A DNA stretch of 16,588 nucleotides from SKVL01 sp051747785 (GCA_051747785.1 JBNJGN010000015.1:1-16588); one strand, 5' to 3'; counted from the stretch's first letter, positions 7,591 through 14,968 are shown. Notes: generated from the letters alone by a model not told the origin. Program-made: numbers and translations.

Positions 7591-7791
7591 GTGTCTGTAT
7601 GTCAATTTTTTGCCGTATTTAAAATTATCTTACTTTTTTACTAAATTGTCTTTTTCATATTTATCACCCAAAGGAACTTTTTAGCTTGAAACTTTTGAAC
7701 TGGCGATCTGGCTTTTCTTAAGCAAGGATTACCATTTGAGAGTGAATTTATTTACTTAGTTTTTTGAATAATACTGCAGATTAATCAGTTT

Positions 7792-7831
7792 TCTAAATGA
7801 GAAAATCCAGTTTTAACTTTTTTCATTTAGA
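7792..7831. repeat. 14-bp stem, 12-nt loop inverted repeat upstream of the 831-aa gene
   Basis: TCTAAATGAGAAAA (7792-7805) pairs with TTTTTTCATTTAGA (7818-7831); the only non-Watson-Crick position is a G-U in RNA. The loop is 12 nt. It sits about 70 bp upstream of the predicted promoter for the 831-aa gene. No downstream T-run on either strand argues against a terminator; an operator or the stem of a small RNA are options. Confidence 0.5.
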
Positions 7832-7896
7832 GTGATGATGGTTCAGCCGTTATCTTGAGTCAGAAGAGAGTTATTGTAGGTATATCTTGCGTTTTT

Positions 7897-7905
7897 TGTT
7901 AGAAT
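7897..7905 (+). promoter_or_regulatory. Extended -10 promoter element for the 831-aa gene
   Basis: TG-T-TAGAAT matches the extended -10 pattern and has no good -35. The predicted start near 7912 leaves a leader of about 39 nt. No Shine-Dalgarno sequence lies at usable distance from ATG 7951. Confidence 0.4.
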
Positions 7906-7950
7906 GAAACCATAAGAAGAATATAGTGTTTAAGGTTTAATTAGTAGTTT

Positions 7951-10446
7951 ATGTCTTTAGAAGGGCCTCCTGAAAACGATAAAAAAGAGGATATTGATCC
8001 TGGGAGTTTGAATGAGTTGGAAATTGCAAAAAAGCTTTTAGAAAAAGCATATCCTGATTCTAAGCAGGCAGAAAAATTACGAGAAAGAATTGCTTATTAT
8101 GAAGGAGGGCAAGAAGATCAAAGCAGGGAATCATTAAAAGAAACAGAAACCTATCCCATGGGAGGGTCTGGAACTGTTGAAGATTCATTTCATAAAGAAC
8201 AAGAAGAAAATTTTTATCAAGAGCAGTATTTTTATCAACCAGGCCCTGAGTTTTATCAAACCGTTTTTGATACCGAGAATGTCAAAAACGATGAAAGGCG
8301 GGAAAAGTATTTCCAAGAGCAAAAAGAAAAAGAAGAGAAAATAGCTAATTACAGAGAAAAACTCGATAATCTTTTATTAAATTATAATTTTGAAGAGTAT
8401 GAAAAGGCCTGGAACGAGAATCAGGATCTTAATAGTGCTGAGCAAACTGATGTAAGAACGGAAATGATAGATAATGTTTACCGTCTTGTTGATAACGGTC
8501 AAATGGGCATAAAAGAAGGTATGAATACTATGAGAAAAGTACGCCAATATATCTTGGGATCTCAAAAAAAATGGGAACAAGAAGACAGAGCAAAAACTAA
8601 GAAGGATTACAAAGAAACGTCATTTGAACGAAATTATCGTACGGTGAATAAGGGTGATTATGAAACTGAAAGAGAAGATCCGAACAAAGAGTTTCGTCTT
8701 ATAAATGCTCATATCTCAACAGCTATAAATAACCTGGAAGAACAAGGCCTTAATCTTGATGATATAAAGACAGAAAGAGAAAAGGCTAATAACATAAGGA
8801 ATCCTCAAAATTCAATGACGGCTCTTGTAGACATAATGAAAAGGTTGAATCGAATGGAATACGGTGATAAAAAAGAGGAAGGCAAGGAAGCCTCGGACTT
8901 TGAAAAGGAAAAATTCTTAAGACAGATTGAAGGTCACATTTTTGTGGTAATGAATAATTTAGAAGAAGAGGGGATCGATCTGACAGCATTGAAAAATAAA
9001 TTAGAAGAAGTAAAAAATACTGCAGAAACAAAGGAGCGAGAGAAAGAGCTATTAAGATTCCTGGATAAAGTCAAGTTGCTTGAAAACAGAAAATTTGAAT
9101 TAGGGGATGGTGTCTTAATCTCAACTAATAATTCTGAGAAGGTTGAGGCGAGAATAACGGGGGTAAGAGTTAAGAATGATGCCGTTCTTTATTCTGTGGA
9201 GTGGGAAGAGGGTGGGGAGCTTTATAAAAAAACCGTCTCAGAAAACAAAATTGAAGAACCGGAAAATCTGGAAGATATCGCTGCAAAAGAAAAGGAAGAA
9301 AAATACCACGAAGCCGTTGATTATTTAAATGATTTTGAAAATAGACTTGCTGATACTGTAAAGGAAAACGGGGAAGAGAAGCTTGTGAAGTTGGCGGAGG
9401 AGAAGATTGGCGTAAGATATGCAAAGTCCAAATTTATTGTTGATCAATATGAAAAGAAACAAAGAGAGGCGGAAAAATTAAAGAGTGCCGTAGATAATTC
9501 GACTGATGTGAATGACCTAGTTAAAAAAATAGAAGCGACTGATATTCGTTTAAAAAACGAGCAGGCGGGAATTGATAGCCCCGAGCATTTAATGAAAAGG
9601 ATAGAACTTGCCGACCGCTTGAAAAATCCTGCTCTTGTTCCAGATATATCCGGCTTAAGGGATAAGATGCAGAATTTGATTTTGGAAAAGCATGGACATA
9701 TTAACAATGAAATAGATCAAAGCGAATATCAAAAATACCTTTCAGAGAAATTGGACTCATTGGTTTTGGATAAAAATGACATAGAGAAAGTGGCAGATAA
9801 ACTTCTGCCCGAAGTTTTTGCCTCAATAGATGATAAAATTGAAAACACGACGGCGGTATTGAATTCGATTGATGGTGTACAGACTAACTTTTCTTGTGCT
9901 GGTCATCTAAGTGGTTCAGGCAATAATAAATTTGATGCAAGTATAAATATAAGCTTTGAATCGGAAGATAAATATTTGCCAATTTTTTTAAAGGACAAAA
10001 TAGAGAATAGTTATTTTCGAGATCTAGCTCAAATAAATACAAAAAATGGCCATGTAAGCCTGCATTTTATATTATATCCGCCTAAGTCCTGGATAAAAGA
10101 GAACGATAAACCCACCATTTCCGAGATAAACCGAACATCTGAGAGGGCATTAAGGAAAAATTTTGGAATAGAGATGGATCAAGAAATGTCTGGTTGGGAT
10201 TTTCGTGAAAAACTTGAAGCGGAACAAAAGAAGTACATAAAAAGAAATCCGCAGGCAGTATTTATGGAGATGCCGGCAAATAGTTTGGTTCTTAAGCCAA
10301 TCGCCGATGTGTTGCCGAACGCAATAGAAGAAAAAGAATATGAAGAATTTTATAATTCCACAGAGGCAAAGGAAATCAGGGAAGGATTTCTTTCTTTTTT
10401 AGAAGAAGTTATATCAAGTTATAAGAGCAGTATAAAAAACAGTTAA
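7951..10446 (+). CDS. Large charged coiled-coil protein with C-terminal S-C-x-G-H domain
   Basis: An 831-aa, highly charged, AT-rich-coded cytoplasmic protein of unknown function, with no signal peptide or membrane segment. In order: Gln/Glu/Tyr-rich low-complexity region (about 50-130); coiled-coil helices; an internal duplication of about 55 aa (INAHISTAINNLEEQGLNL at 251 and IEGHIFVVMNNLEEEGIDL at 326, period 75); an SH3/KOW-like beta segment (FELGDGV..., 382-437, with VEARITGV and YSVEWEEGG); more coiled coil; then a C-terminal domain with NFSCAGHL (C649, G651, H652) and a helix ending FLSFLEEVISSY. The same S-C-x-G-H domain occurs in the protein encoded at 15891-16454. From codon 734 onward the DNA is repeated perfectly at 14692-14968. 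The Cys/His placement could bind a metal; nothing shows catalysis. I cannot name the family. Confidence 0.85.
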   Translation: MSLEGPPENDKKEDIDPGSLNELEIAKKLLEKAYPDSKQAEKLRERIAYYEGGQEDQSRESLKETETYPMGGSGTVEDSFHKEQEENFYQEQYFYQPGPEFYQTVFDTENVKNDERREKYFQEQKEKEEKIANYREKLDNLLLNYNFEEYEKAWNENQDLNSAEQTDVRTEMIDNVYRLVDNGQMGIKEGMNTMRKVRQYILGSQKKWEQEDRAKTKKDYKETSFERNYRTVNKGDYETEREDPNKEFRLINAHISTAINNLEEQGLNLDDIKTEREKANNIRNPQNSMTALVDIMKRLNRMEYGDKKEEGKEASDFEKEKFLRQIEGHIFVVMNNLEEEGIDLTALKNKLEEVKNTAETKEREKELLRFLDKVKLLENRKFELGDGVLISTNNSEKVEARITGVRVKNDAVLYSVEWEEGGELYKKTVSENKIEEPENLEDIAAKEKEEKYHEAVDYLNDFENRLADTVKENGEEKLVKLAEEKIGVRYAKSKFIVDQYEKKQREAEKLKSAVDNSTDVNDLVKKIEATDIRLKNEQAGIDSPEHLMKRIELADRLKNPALVPDISGLRDKMQNLILEKHGHINNEIDQSEYQKYLSEKLDSLVLDKNDIEKVADKLLPEVFASIDDKIENTTAVLNSIDGVQTNFSCAGHLSGSGNNKFDASINISFESEDKYLPIFLKDKIENSYFRDLAQINTKNGHVSLHFILYPPKSWIKENDKPTISEINRTSERALRKNFGIEMDQEMSGWDFREKLEAEQKKYIKRNPQAVFMEMPANSLVLKPIADVLPNAIEEKEYEEFYNSTEAKEIREGFLSFLEEVISSYKSSIKNS
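10150..10426 (+). repeat. 277-bp perfect direct repeat, copy 1 (inside the 831-aa gene)
   Basis: Identical by eye, base for base, to 14692-14968 (offset 4542). It covers codons 734-825 of the 831-aa gene. The flanks differ: base before is A here and C in copy 2; base after is G here and A in copy 2. This copy is in its natural reading frame, so it is the likely donor. Confidence 0.95.
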
Positions 10447-10462
10447 TTTGGATTTTCGGTAA

Positions 10463-10579
10463 ATGGCGGGAGCAAACGTTTATAGGTTTACAATTTTAAC
10501 AGAAACAGAAGGAAATAAAAATTTAGAATTTGACGATGCAAGCGTTGTGTTGGCAAACACCACTGTTGGATGCCGATGA
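10463..10579 (+). CDS. Short ORF (38 aa), possible gene remnant
   Basis: ATG 10463 to TGA 10579 encodes 38 residues with a protein-like mix (MAGANVYRFTILTETEGNKN then LEFDDASVVLANTTVGCR). The balanced composition, alternating hydrophobics and Asp-Asp pair look more like a real beta-rich N-terminus than random DNA. It ends exactly where the composition turns GC-rich (GATGACGGCGCCCCGGG). It could be the start of a gene cut by the rearrangement that brought in the following GC-rich gene. There is no Shine-Dalgarno site and I cannot identify it. Confidence 0.3.
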   Translation: MAGANVYRFTILTETEGNKNLEFDDASVVLANTTVGCR

Positions 10580-10611
10580 CGGCGCCCCGGGTTTATTTAT
10601 TATTAAGGAAA

Positions 10612-13600
10612 ATGAGTAAAACTATGCCAAATCAAGAAAAATTTAATCCGTTCGATCAACAAAAAAAGGAACAAGAACCAAAGGAGGATCGTTCAGAAAT
10701 GACACCGGAGGAAGAACAAGAAGTCAAGCGCATGGCCGGGGTGGTGGATCCGCTGGAACACGCCGAGAGAATGATAAATTCCGGGGATGAAAAATTGGAA
10801 GAAGAAGGCAAAAAGCCGAAAAGGGAAATTGAAAAATCAATGGAGCAACAAGAAAAGCAAAAACCGCCGGAGGAAAGTAGATATGAACACAAAGAAGAAT
10901 TCAATGCGATTGAAACCGGAAAAAAGATCTTGAGGCGAGCCGAAGCGGAGCGTGATCTGGAGTCCGCCCGTACCACCGCTGAGGGCGAACATGATTTTAA
11001 TCTTCGCGTCCAAGCGCTTGTCTCAGTAGCGGAAGCCAAAGCAAAGGCAGGAGAAGATCCGAGTGATATCCTGGAGTCCGTCCGCACCATCGCTGAGGGT
11101 ACTGAGCGTCCTCCTGGTGCTCGCGTCCAAGCACTTATCTCAGTAGCGGAAGCCAAAGCAAAGGCAGGAGAAGATCCGAGTGATATCCTGGAGTCCGCCC
11201 GTACCACCGCTGAGGGTAGTAAGGGTCATAGGTCTCGCGCCCAAGCACTTAGATTAGTGGCGGAGGCTTATGCAAAGGCAGGAGAACTGGAGTCCGCTCG
11301 CGCCACCGCTGAGAGTATTGAGCGTCCTCCTGGTGCTCGCATCCAAGCACTCATCTCAGTAGTGGAAGCCAAAGCAAAGGTAGGGGAAGATCCGAGTGAT
11401 ATCCTGGAGCCCGCTCGCACCGCCGCTGAGGGTATTGAGAATCCTCTTGATCGTGCCCAAGCACTTAGATTAGTGGCGGAGGCTTATGCAAAGGCAGGAG
11501 AACTGGATTCCGCCCTTGCCACCGCTGAGGGTATTGAGCAGCGTCCTTTTATTAATTGTGCCAAGGTGCTTGCTTCAGTGGCGGAGGCTTATGCAAAGAG
11601 GGGAGAACTGGAGTCTGCCCGCACCACCGCTGAGGGTATTGGGGATTCTTTTAATCGCGCCCAAGCACTTATCTCAGTAGCGGAAGCCAAAGCAAAGGCA
11701 GGAGAAGATCCGAGTGATATCCTGGAGTCCGCTCGCACCACCGCTGGGGGTATTGGGCGTCCTTTTAATCGCGCTCTGGCGCTTGCTTCAGTGGCGGAGG
11801 CTCAGGCAAAGGCGGGGGAACTGGATTCCGCTCGCGCCACCGTTGAGAGTATTGAGCGTCCTCCTGGTGCTCGCGTCCAAGCACTTATCTCAGTAGCGGA
11901 AGCCAAAGCAAAGGCAGGAGAAGATCCGAGTGATATCCTGGAGTCTGCCCGCACCACCGCTGAGGGTATTGGGGATTCTTTTAATCGCGCCCAAGCACTT
12001 ATCTCAGTAGCAGAAGCCAAAGCAAAGGCAGGAGAAGATCCGAGTGATATCCTGGAGTCCGCCCGCATCACCGCTGGGGGTATCACCGCTGAGGGTGTTG
12101 AGGATCCTTCTTATCGCGCCCAAGCGCTTGCCTCTATAGCCCAAATAGAATTTGAACAAGCCAATATTACCTCCTCCGAGATAGCCGAACTCTCTGAGGA
12201 GCAACTCCAAAAGATCATCTCTCTTGATCGCGACCGGATATCCCACGCACTGGGTTTTCTACGCCCCGATCAGATAGCTAAGGCCGAAGAACTTATGGAC
12301 GAGCATGAAGCAAGCTCCCGCTCCTACATTCTCGGCACTATTGAGCGCGAGGAGGCGGATGTTCGAAACAAAAAATCTCAACGAGAAATATCTTACGAAC
12401 GCGTGCACAAGGAAAGCGGGAAGGTTTCTCCGGATAGCTCTCACTCTCTCAAGCGCGCCTTGAGCCGTTCTGTGGCACGGCTAAATTATGACACCGCTTC
12501 CAATGTTCTGCTACAGAAGCTCGGCGAGGAAGAAGGGGAAAAAGCCAAACTGCGATATCTCAAAAGCTTAATTGAGATGGAGAACCCCAAGGGCAGAACC
12601 GTGGCCACCAATATGTATGCCGATCCGGATCTCGCTCCAGCTCATAAGGAATATCTTGCCCGCAAACTAATTGATGAAGGGCATTGGGATAAAGAGCTGG
12701 GGAAGATTTTAAGCGAGCGTCTGGAAGCAGGAATCTCCAAAGAAGAGATGGACAAGGTTTTATCCGGCATTATTAATCAATTAGGGCTCACTCCGGACGC
12801 CACAGTATATCAGGCGCTGGAAGAGCCGGGATTATTGAGCGTTGAAACTCTAGAAGGGCGCATTAACGAACTTAAAGAGCATAAAGAGCGATTTGAGAAT
12901 TTGAGTCGTGAGGAATTACTTGATACTTTTCGTGAAGACGAACAAGCAATGAAAATATACTATCTTCTCTATGGCGGTGAATACCAATATTCTCTTATTA
13001 ATGACTATAGCTTTGAAAAGTTCAAGGTGATCATAGAAAAGATTAACCGGCTGGAGATAGACGAGAAGAAACTGGAGCAATTCAGTTCGGCGATGGAGAA
13101 AGCTGGTCTCTCGCATGAAGAGGCGGAGCGCGCGGCCGAGGATATGCGATCCGGGAGATTTTCGCTTATGAGGCCGGAAGATCGCACAACTACTTTTGAC
13201 ACCTCGGCCGTAGAGGGCTCGCGTTACTCGGAGGCGTTGAACCGCTTGCAGGAAGTGTGGAACACCGAACTGGAGAAAACTCTTCTACTTGCGGCAAAAG
13301 GAGAGGATGCCGCCAACGCCCATGAATTGGAACAGGCCGAGACGGATCGAAGCGCGTTGGAAGAAGCGCGCAATAAAGAGGCAAAGCGTATTAACCGCAT
13401 GCTGAAAGAGTTTAAGTTCGGAGAAAAACAGCGTTATGAGGATATATTACGCCACGCCGAGTTAATGCGGAAAGAACTCCTAAACCGCGCCCGGCGGAAA
13501 AAGGACAAAGGGGAGCGTGATCGTATCCAGGATCTACCCACCTCTCGGTGTATTACTGAATATTTGGAAACCTTTACTCCGAGTGTTAAAAGTATCGGTT

Positions 13601-14238
13601 TTTATAACAACGAATGGAAAAGCCATCTTCAAGCAACTCTTGCCGAGTTGGAAGCTTCCAAAGAGGAGGCGCCTCAAAAAGAACAAAACAAACAGTTCGA
13701 TCTTACGTTTCTCGACAAGGGCCGAGACTTTATCCGGGCGGTGCGCTTTGCCGATAGCCAGAGGTGCTGCTTTAATAGCAGTAACTACACCCAGGGCGGA
13801 GAGAATGCTTCTGACTGGATCGCTCGGCTGAACAAAGATCCGCTTTCCTTCATCACTGATATCAAAGAGCATGATTCGCGCGAGATATCGGGATTTGTTT
13901 TTGGAAGGATGGGATTGGATCCTGAAAACGGAGAGCCGATAGTGATGCTAAACGGCATCTACTGCCAACACAAATCACCCGGATTGACCGACAATATTCT
14001 TACTCGCATTGAACAGAAATTTGCTAAAAAGATCGGAGCCGGACGGGTAATGCTTGCTTCCAAGCATGGTGGAACCCTGCCACAGGCGCCGAGCGAATAT
14101 GAAGAGGCAAAAAACGAGAAAGTGCAAGCCCTTAGAGCGCTTGATGATGACAGGGTGTATGACGATATCGGTACCACCGGTAACGGCGCGTTCTCTTTTA
14201 GCGGATACAAGAAAAAAGTAGAACGAAGAGAAGATTAA
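10612..14238 (+). CDS. Giant TPR-like repeat protein with conserved unnamed C-terminal domain
   Basis: About 1208 aa, cytoplasmic, no signal peptide. Layout: Gln/Glu/Lys-rich N-terminus (1-115); ten tandem helical repeats plus a degenerate eleventh (116 to about 515) of the form LESARTTAEG...RAQALISVAEAKAKAGE, in 33-35-aa and 38-39-aa versions, the longer ones inserting DPSDI; a long helical middle region; and a C-terminal domain (about 1039-1208) with FIRAVRFADSQRCCFNSSNY (CC at 1052-1053), ISGFVFGRMGLDPENGEP, VMLNGIYC and DDRVYDDIGTTGNG. The repeats resemble prokaryotic TPR-like arrays and probably form a protein-binding solenoid. The C-terminal domain resembles an unnamed GNAT-reminiscent module I recall in CPR proteins. 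The frame opens at ATG 10570, but I prefer ATG 10612 after TAAGGAA; ATG 10624 is also possible. Codon use is far GC-richer than in the preceding gene. Confidence 0.85.
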   Translation: MSKTMPNQEKFNPFDQQKKEQEPKEDRSEMTPEEEQEVKRMAGVVDPLEHAERMINSGDEKLEEEGKKPKREIEKSMEQQEKQKPPEESRYEHKEEFNAIETGKKILRRAEAERDLESARTTAEGEHDFNLRVQALVSVAEAKAKAGEDPSDILESVRTIAEGTERPPGARVQALISVAEAKAKAGEDPSDILESARTTAEGSKGHRSRAQALRLVAEAYAKAGELESARATAESIERPPGARIQALISVVEAKAKVGEDPSDILEPARTAAEGIENPLDRAQALRLVAEAYAKAGELDSALATAEGIEQRPFINCAKVLASVAEAYAKRGELESARTTAEGIGDSFNRAQALISVAEAKAKAGEDPSDILESARTTAGGIGRPFNRALALASVAEAQAKAGELDSARATVESIERPPGARVQALISVAEAKAKAGEDPSDILESARTTAEGIGDSFNRAQALISVAEAKAKAGEDPSDILESARITAGGITAEGVEDPSYRAQALASIAQIEFEQANITSSEIAELSEEQLQKIISLDRDRISHALGFLRPDQIAKAEELMDEHEASSRSYILGTIEREEADVRNKKSQREISYERVHKESGKVSPDSSHSLKRALSRSVARLNYDTASNVLLQKLGEEEGEKAKLRYLKSLIEMENPKGRTVATNMYADPDLAPAHKEYLARKLIDEGHWDKELGKILSERLEAGISKEEMDKVLSGIINQLGLTPDATVYQALEEPGLLSVETLEGRINELKEHKERFENLSREELLDTFREDEQAMKIYYLLYGGEYQYSLINDYSFEKFKVIIEKINRLEIDEKKLEQFSSAMEKAGLSHEEAERAAEDMRSGRFSLMRPEDRTTTFDTSAVEGSRYSEALNRLQEVWNTELEKTLLLAAKGEDAANAHELEQAETDRSALEEARNKEAKRINRMLKEFKFGEKQRYEDILRHAELMRKELLNRARRKKDKGERDRIQDLPTSRCITEYLETFTPSVKSIGFYNNEWKSHLQATLAELEASKEEAPQKEQNKQFDLTFLDKGRDFIRAVRFADSQRCCFNSSNYTQGGENASDWIARLNKDPLSFITDIKEHDSREISGFVFGRMGLDPENGEPIVMLNGIYCQHKSPGLTDNILTRIEQKFAKKIGAGRVMLASKHGGTLPQAPSEYEEAKNEKVQALRALDDDRVYDDIGTTGNGAFSFSGYKKKVERRED
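10957..12150 (+). repeat. Tandem coding repeats, 99-117 bp units (10 full plus 1 degenerate)
   Basis: Units begin at 10957, 11071, 11188, 11287, 11404, 11503, 11608, 11722, 11821, 11938 and 12052, each opening with CTGGAGTCC or a close variant. Lengths are 99, 105, 114 or 117 bp. Nucleotide identity between some units is very high: 11608-11721 and 11938-12051 differ by one base by eye, and 11071 and 11821 share long identical runs including silent positions. That indicates recent unit duplication or gene conversion rather than selection on protein alone. Confidence 0.93.
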
Positions 14239-14244
14239 ACCAAA

Positions 14245-14511
14245 ATGGCTTTATCTTTTTCTTCTCGGTTATTTATGGACAAAGAAACTTTTAAATCAAA
14301 TCAAAATAATCAGCATTTTGAGAGCCTGCAAGAGGAGCTTGATTTTTTGCGCCAAGAAGTAGCCAGGCGGGAAGAGGAGCTTGAAAAAGAACCTGGCAAA
14401 GAAGAAAAAGAAGAGCTTATTAAGGAGCCGGTGGAAGAGTATCGGCAAACACCTTCGTCCGAAGTGCTTGAAGAAAAAGCTCAGATCTCGGAAAAGAGAA
14501 AGAGAGTATAA
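14245..14511 (+). pseudogene. Fragment A: N-terminus of a probable CPR VirB4/DUF87-type ATPase
   Basis: An 88-aa acidic helical ORF; MDKETFKSN at ATG 14275 is a likelier start than ATG 14245, as neither has a Shine-Dalgarno site. The stretch QEELDFLRQEVARREEELEK and the tail EEYRQTPSSEVLEEKAQIS resemble, from memory, the coiled N-terminal region preceding the ATPase domains of large type IV secretion/conjugation-like proteins in CPR genomes, where it runs straight on into the segment encoded here by fragment B. In this window the frame stops at TAA (14509-14511), which overlaps the ATG of fragment B (TAATG). Shifting to the -1 frame around 14490-14498 would read EKEKESIMADLALERHDEKV and restore continuity. 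It follows the giant repeat gene by 6 bp, so it was probably co-transcribed. The family assignment is moderate; the split is directly visible. Confidence 0.5.
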
Positions 14512-14750
14512 TGGCGGATCTCGCTCTGGAGCGCCATGACGAAAAAGTAAAAGAACTTTTAGATGTAATGGAAGAGAAGGGAATACGCAACACTCTTTCT
14601 GTTGTTGATAAAATGGGCGACTTACACTTAGAGGATGATCTTCATCGAGCTTTGGTGCAGTGGATAAAAGCCGGTTATCCTGTGAAAGGGCTTAAGGAAA
14701 AATTTTGGAATAGAGATGGATCAAGAAATGTCTGGTTGGGATTTTCGTGA
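14511..14750 (+). pseudogene. Fragment B: truncated continuation of the ATPase-like N-terminus
   Basis: A 79-codon ORF. The first about 61 residues (LALERHDEKVKELLDVMEEK, NTLSVVDKMGDLHLEDDLHR, ALVQWIKAGYPVKGLKEK) read like genuine conserved sequence; I recall close relatives of the form HLEDDFHRFLVQYIK..GLKEK, followed by several hundred residues of ATPase, in CPR type IV secretion-like proteins. Here the match stops at GLKEK, exactly where the 277-bp repeat begins (14692). The remaining codons (WNRDGSRNVWLGFS) are only an out-of-frame reading of the repeat. No Walker A/B motif is left, so it cannot encode an active ATPase. The start overlaps the stop of fragment A. Truncation is certain from the repeat boundary; the original identity is inference. 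Confidence 0.55.
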
Positions 14751-14968
14751 AAAACTTGAAGCGGAACAAAAGAAGTACATAAAAAGAAATCCGCAGGCAG
14801 TATTTATGGAGATGCCGGCAAATAGTTTGGTTCTTAAGCCAATCGCCGATGTGTTGCCGAACGCAATAGAAGAAAAAGAATATGAAGAATTTTATAATTC
14901 CACAGAGGCAAAGGAAATCAGGGAAGGATTTCTTTCTTTTTTAGAAGAAGTTATATCAAGTTATAAGA
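14692..14968 (+). repeat. 277-bp perfect direct repeat, copy 2
   Basis: Second copy of 10150-10426. Its left edge coincides with the sequence TTAAGGAAAAA, which both contexts encode naturally (GLKEK in the ATPase-like fragment, ALRKN in the 831-aa protein), so the junction looks like a short-homology join. Here the 831-aa reading frame has no upstream start in frame and is detached from the rest of its gene. Confidence 0.95.

Larger units (their letters stand above)
7343..7950. other. 608-bp intergenic region with two inverted repeats, no gene seen
   Basis: No open frame here has coding character on either strand; the frames present are extensions of shadows from neighbouring genes. It is AT-rich. 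Distinct elements are a perfect 14-bp palindrome at 7577-7590, a 14-bp hairpin at 7792-7831 and an extended -10 element at 7897-7905. No tRNA or known riboswitch shape was recognised. A divergent small RNA cannot be excluded. Confidence 0.55.

Noticed and set aside
7577..7600. tRNA T-arm (TTCGAATC-like string)
   Set aside because: The surrounding bases do not form acceptor, D or anticodon stems; the string is part of a perfect palindrome.
10656..12086. Long minus-strand open frames across the repeat region (up to 183 codons)
   Set aside because: They are antisense shadows of the GC-rich tandem coding repeats and simply mirror the repeat (SRISLGSSPAFALASATE repeated). No start signals or independent conservation.
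10957..12150. CRISPR array
   Set aside because: The repeats are 99-117 bp, in frame, contiguous with no unique spacers, and encode a helical repeat protein.
13534..13872. 112-codon minus-strand and 104-codon plus-strand frames inside the giant gene
   Set aside because: Both are shadows of the conserved C-terminal domain coding sequence, without start signals.
14490..14513. Programmed -1 frameshift site as the main explanation for the split ATPase-like ORF
   Set aside because: No X-XXY-YYZ slippery heptamer or clear downstream stimulator, and the downstream gene is truncated anyway, so decay or a start-stop overlap is simpler.
10150..14968. Composite transposon or IS pair
   Set aside because: The 277-bp repeats carry no terminal inverted repeats and no transposase, and copy 1 is ordinary coding sequence; segmental duplication fits better.
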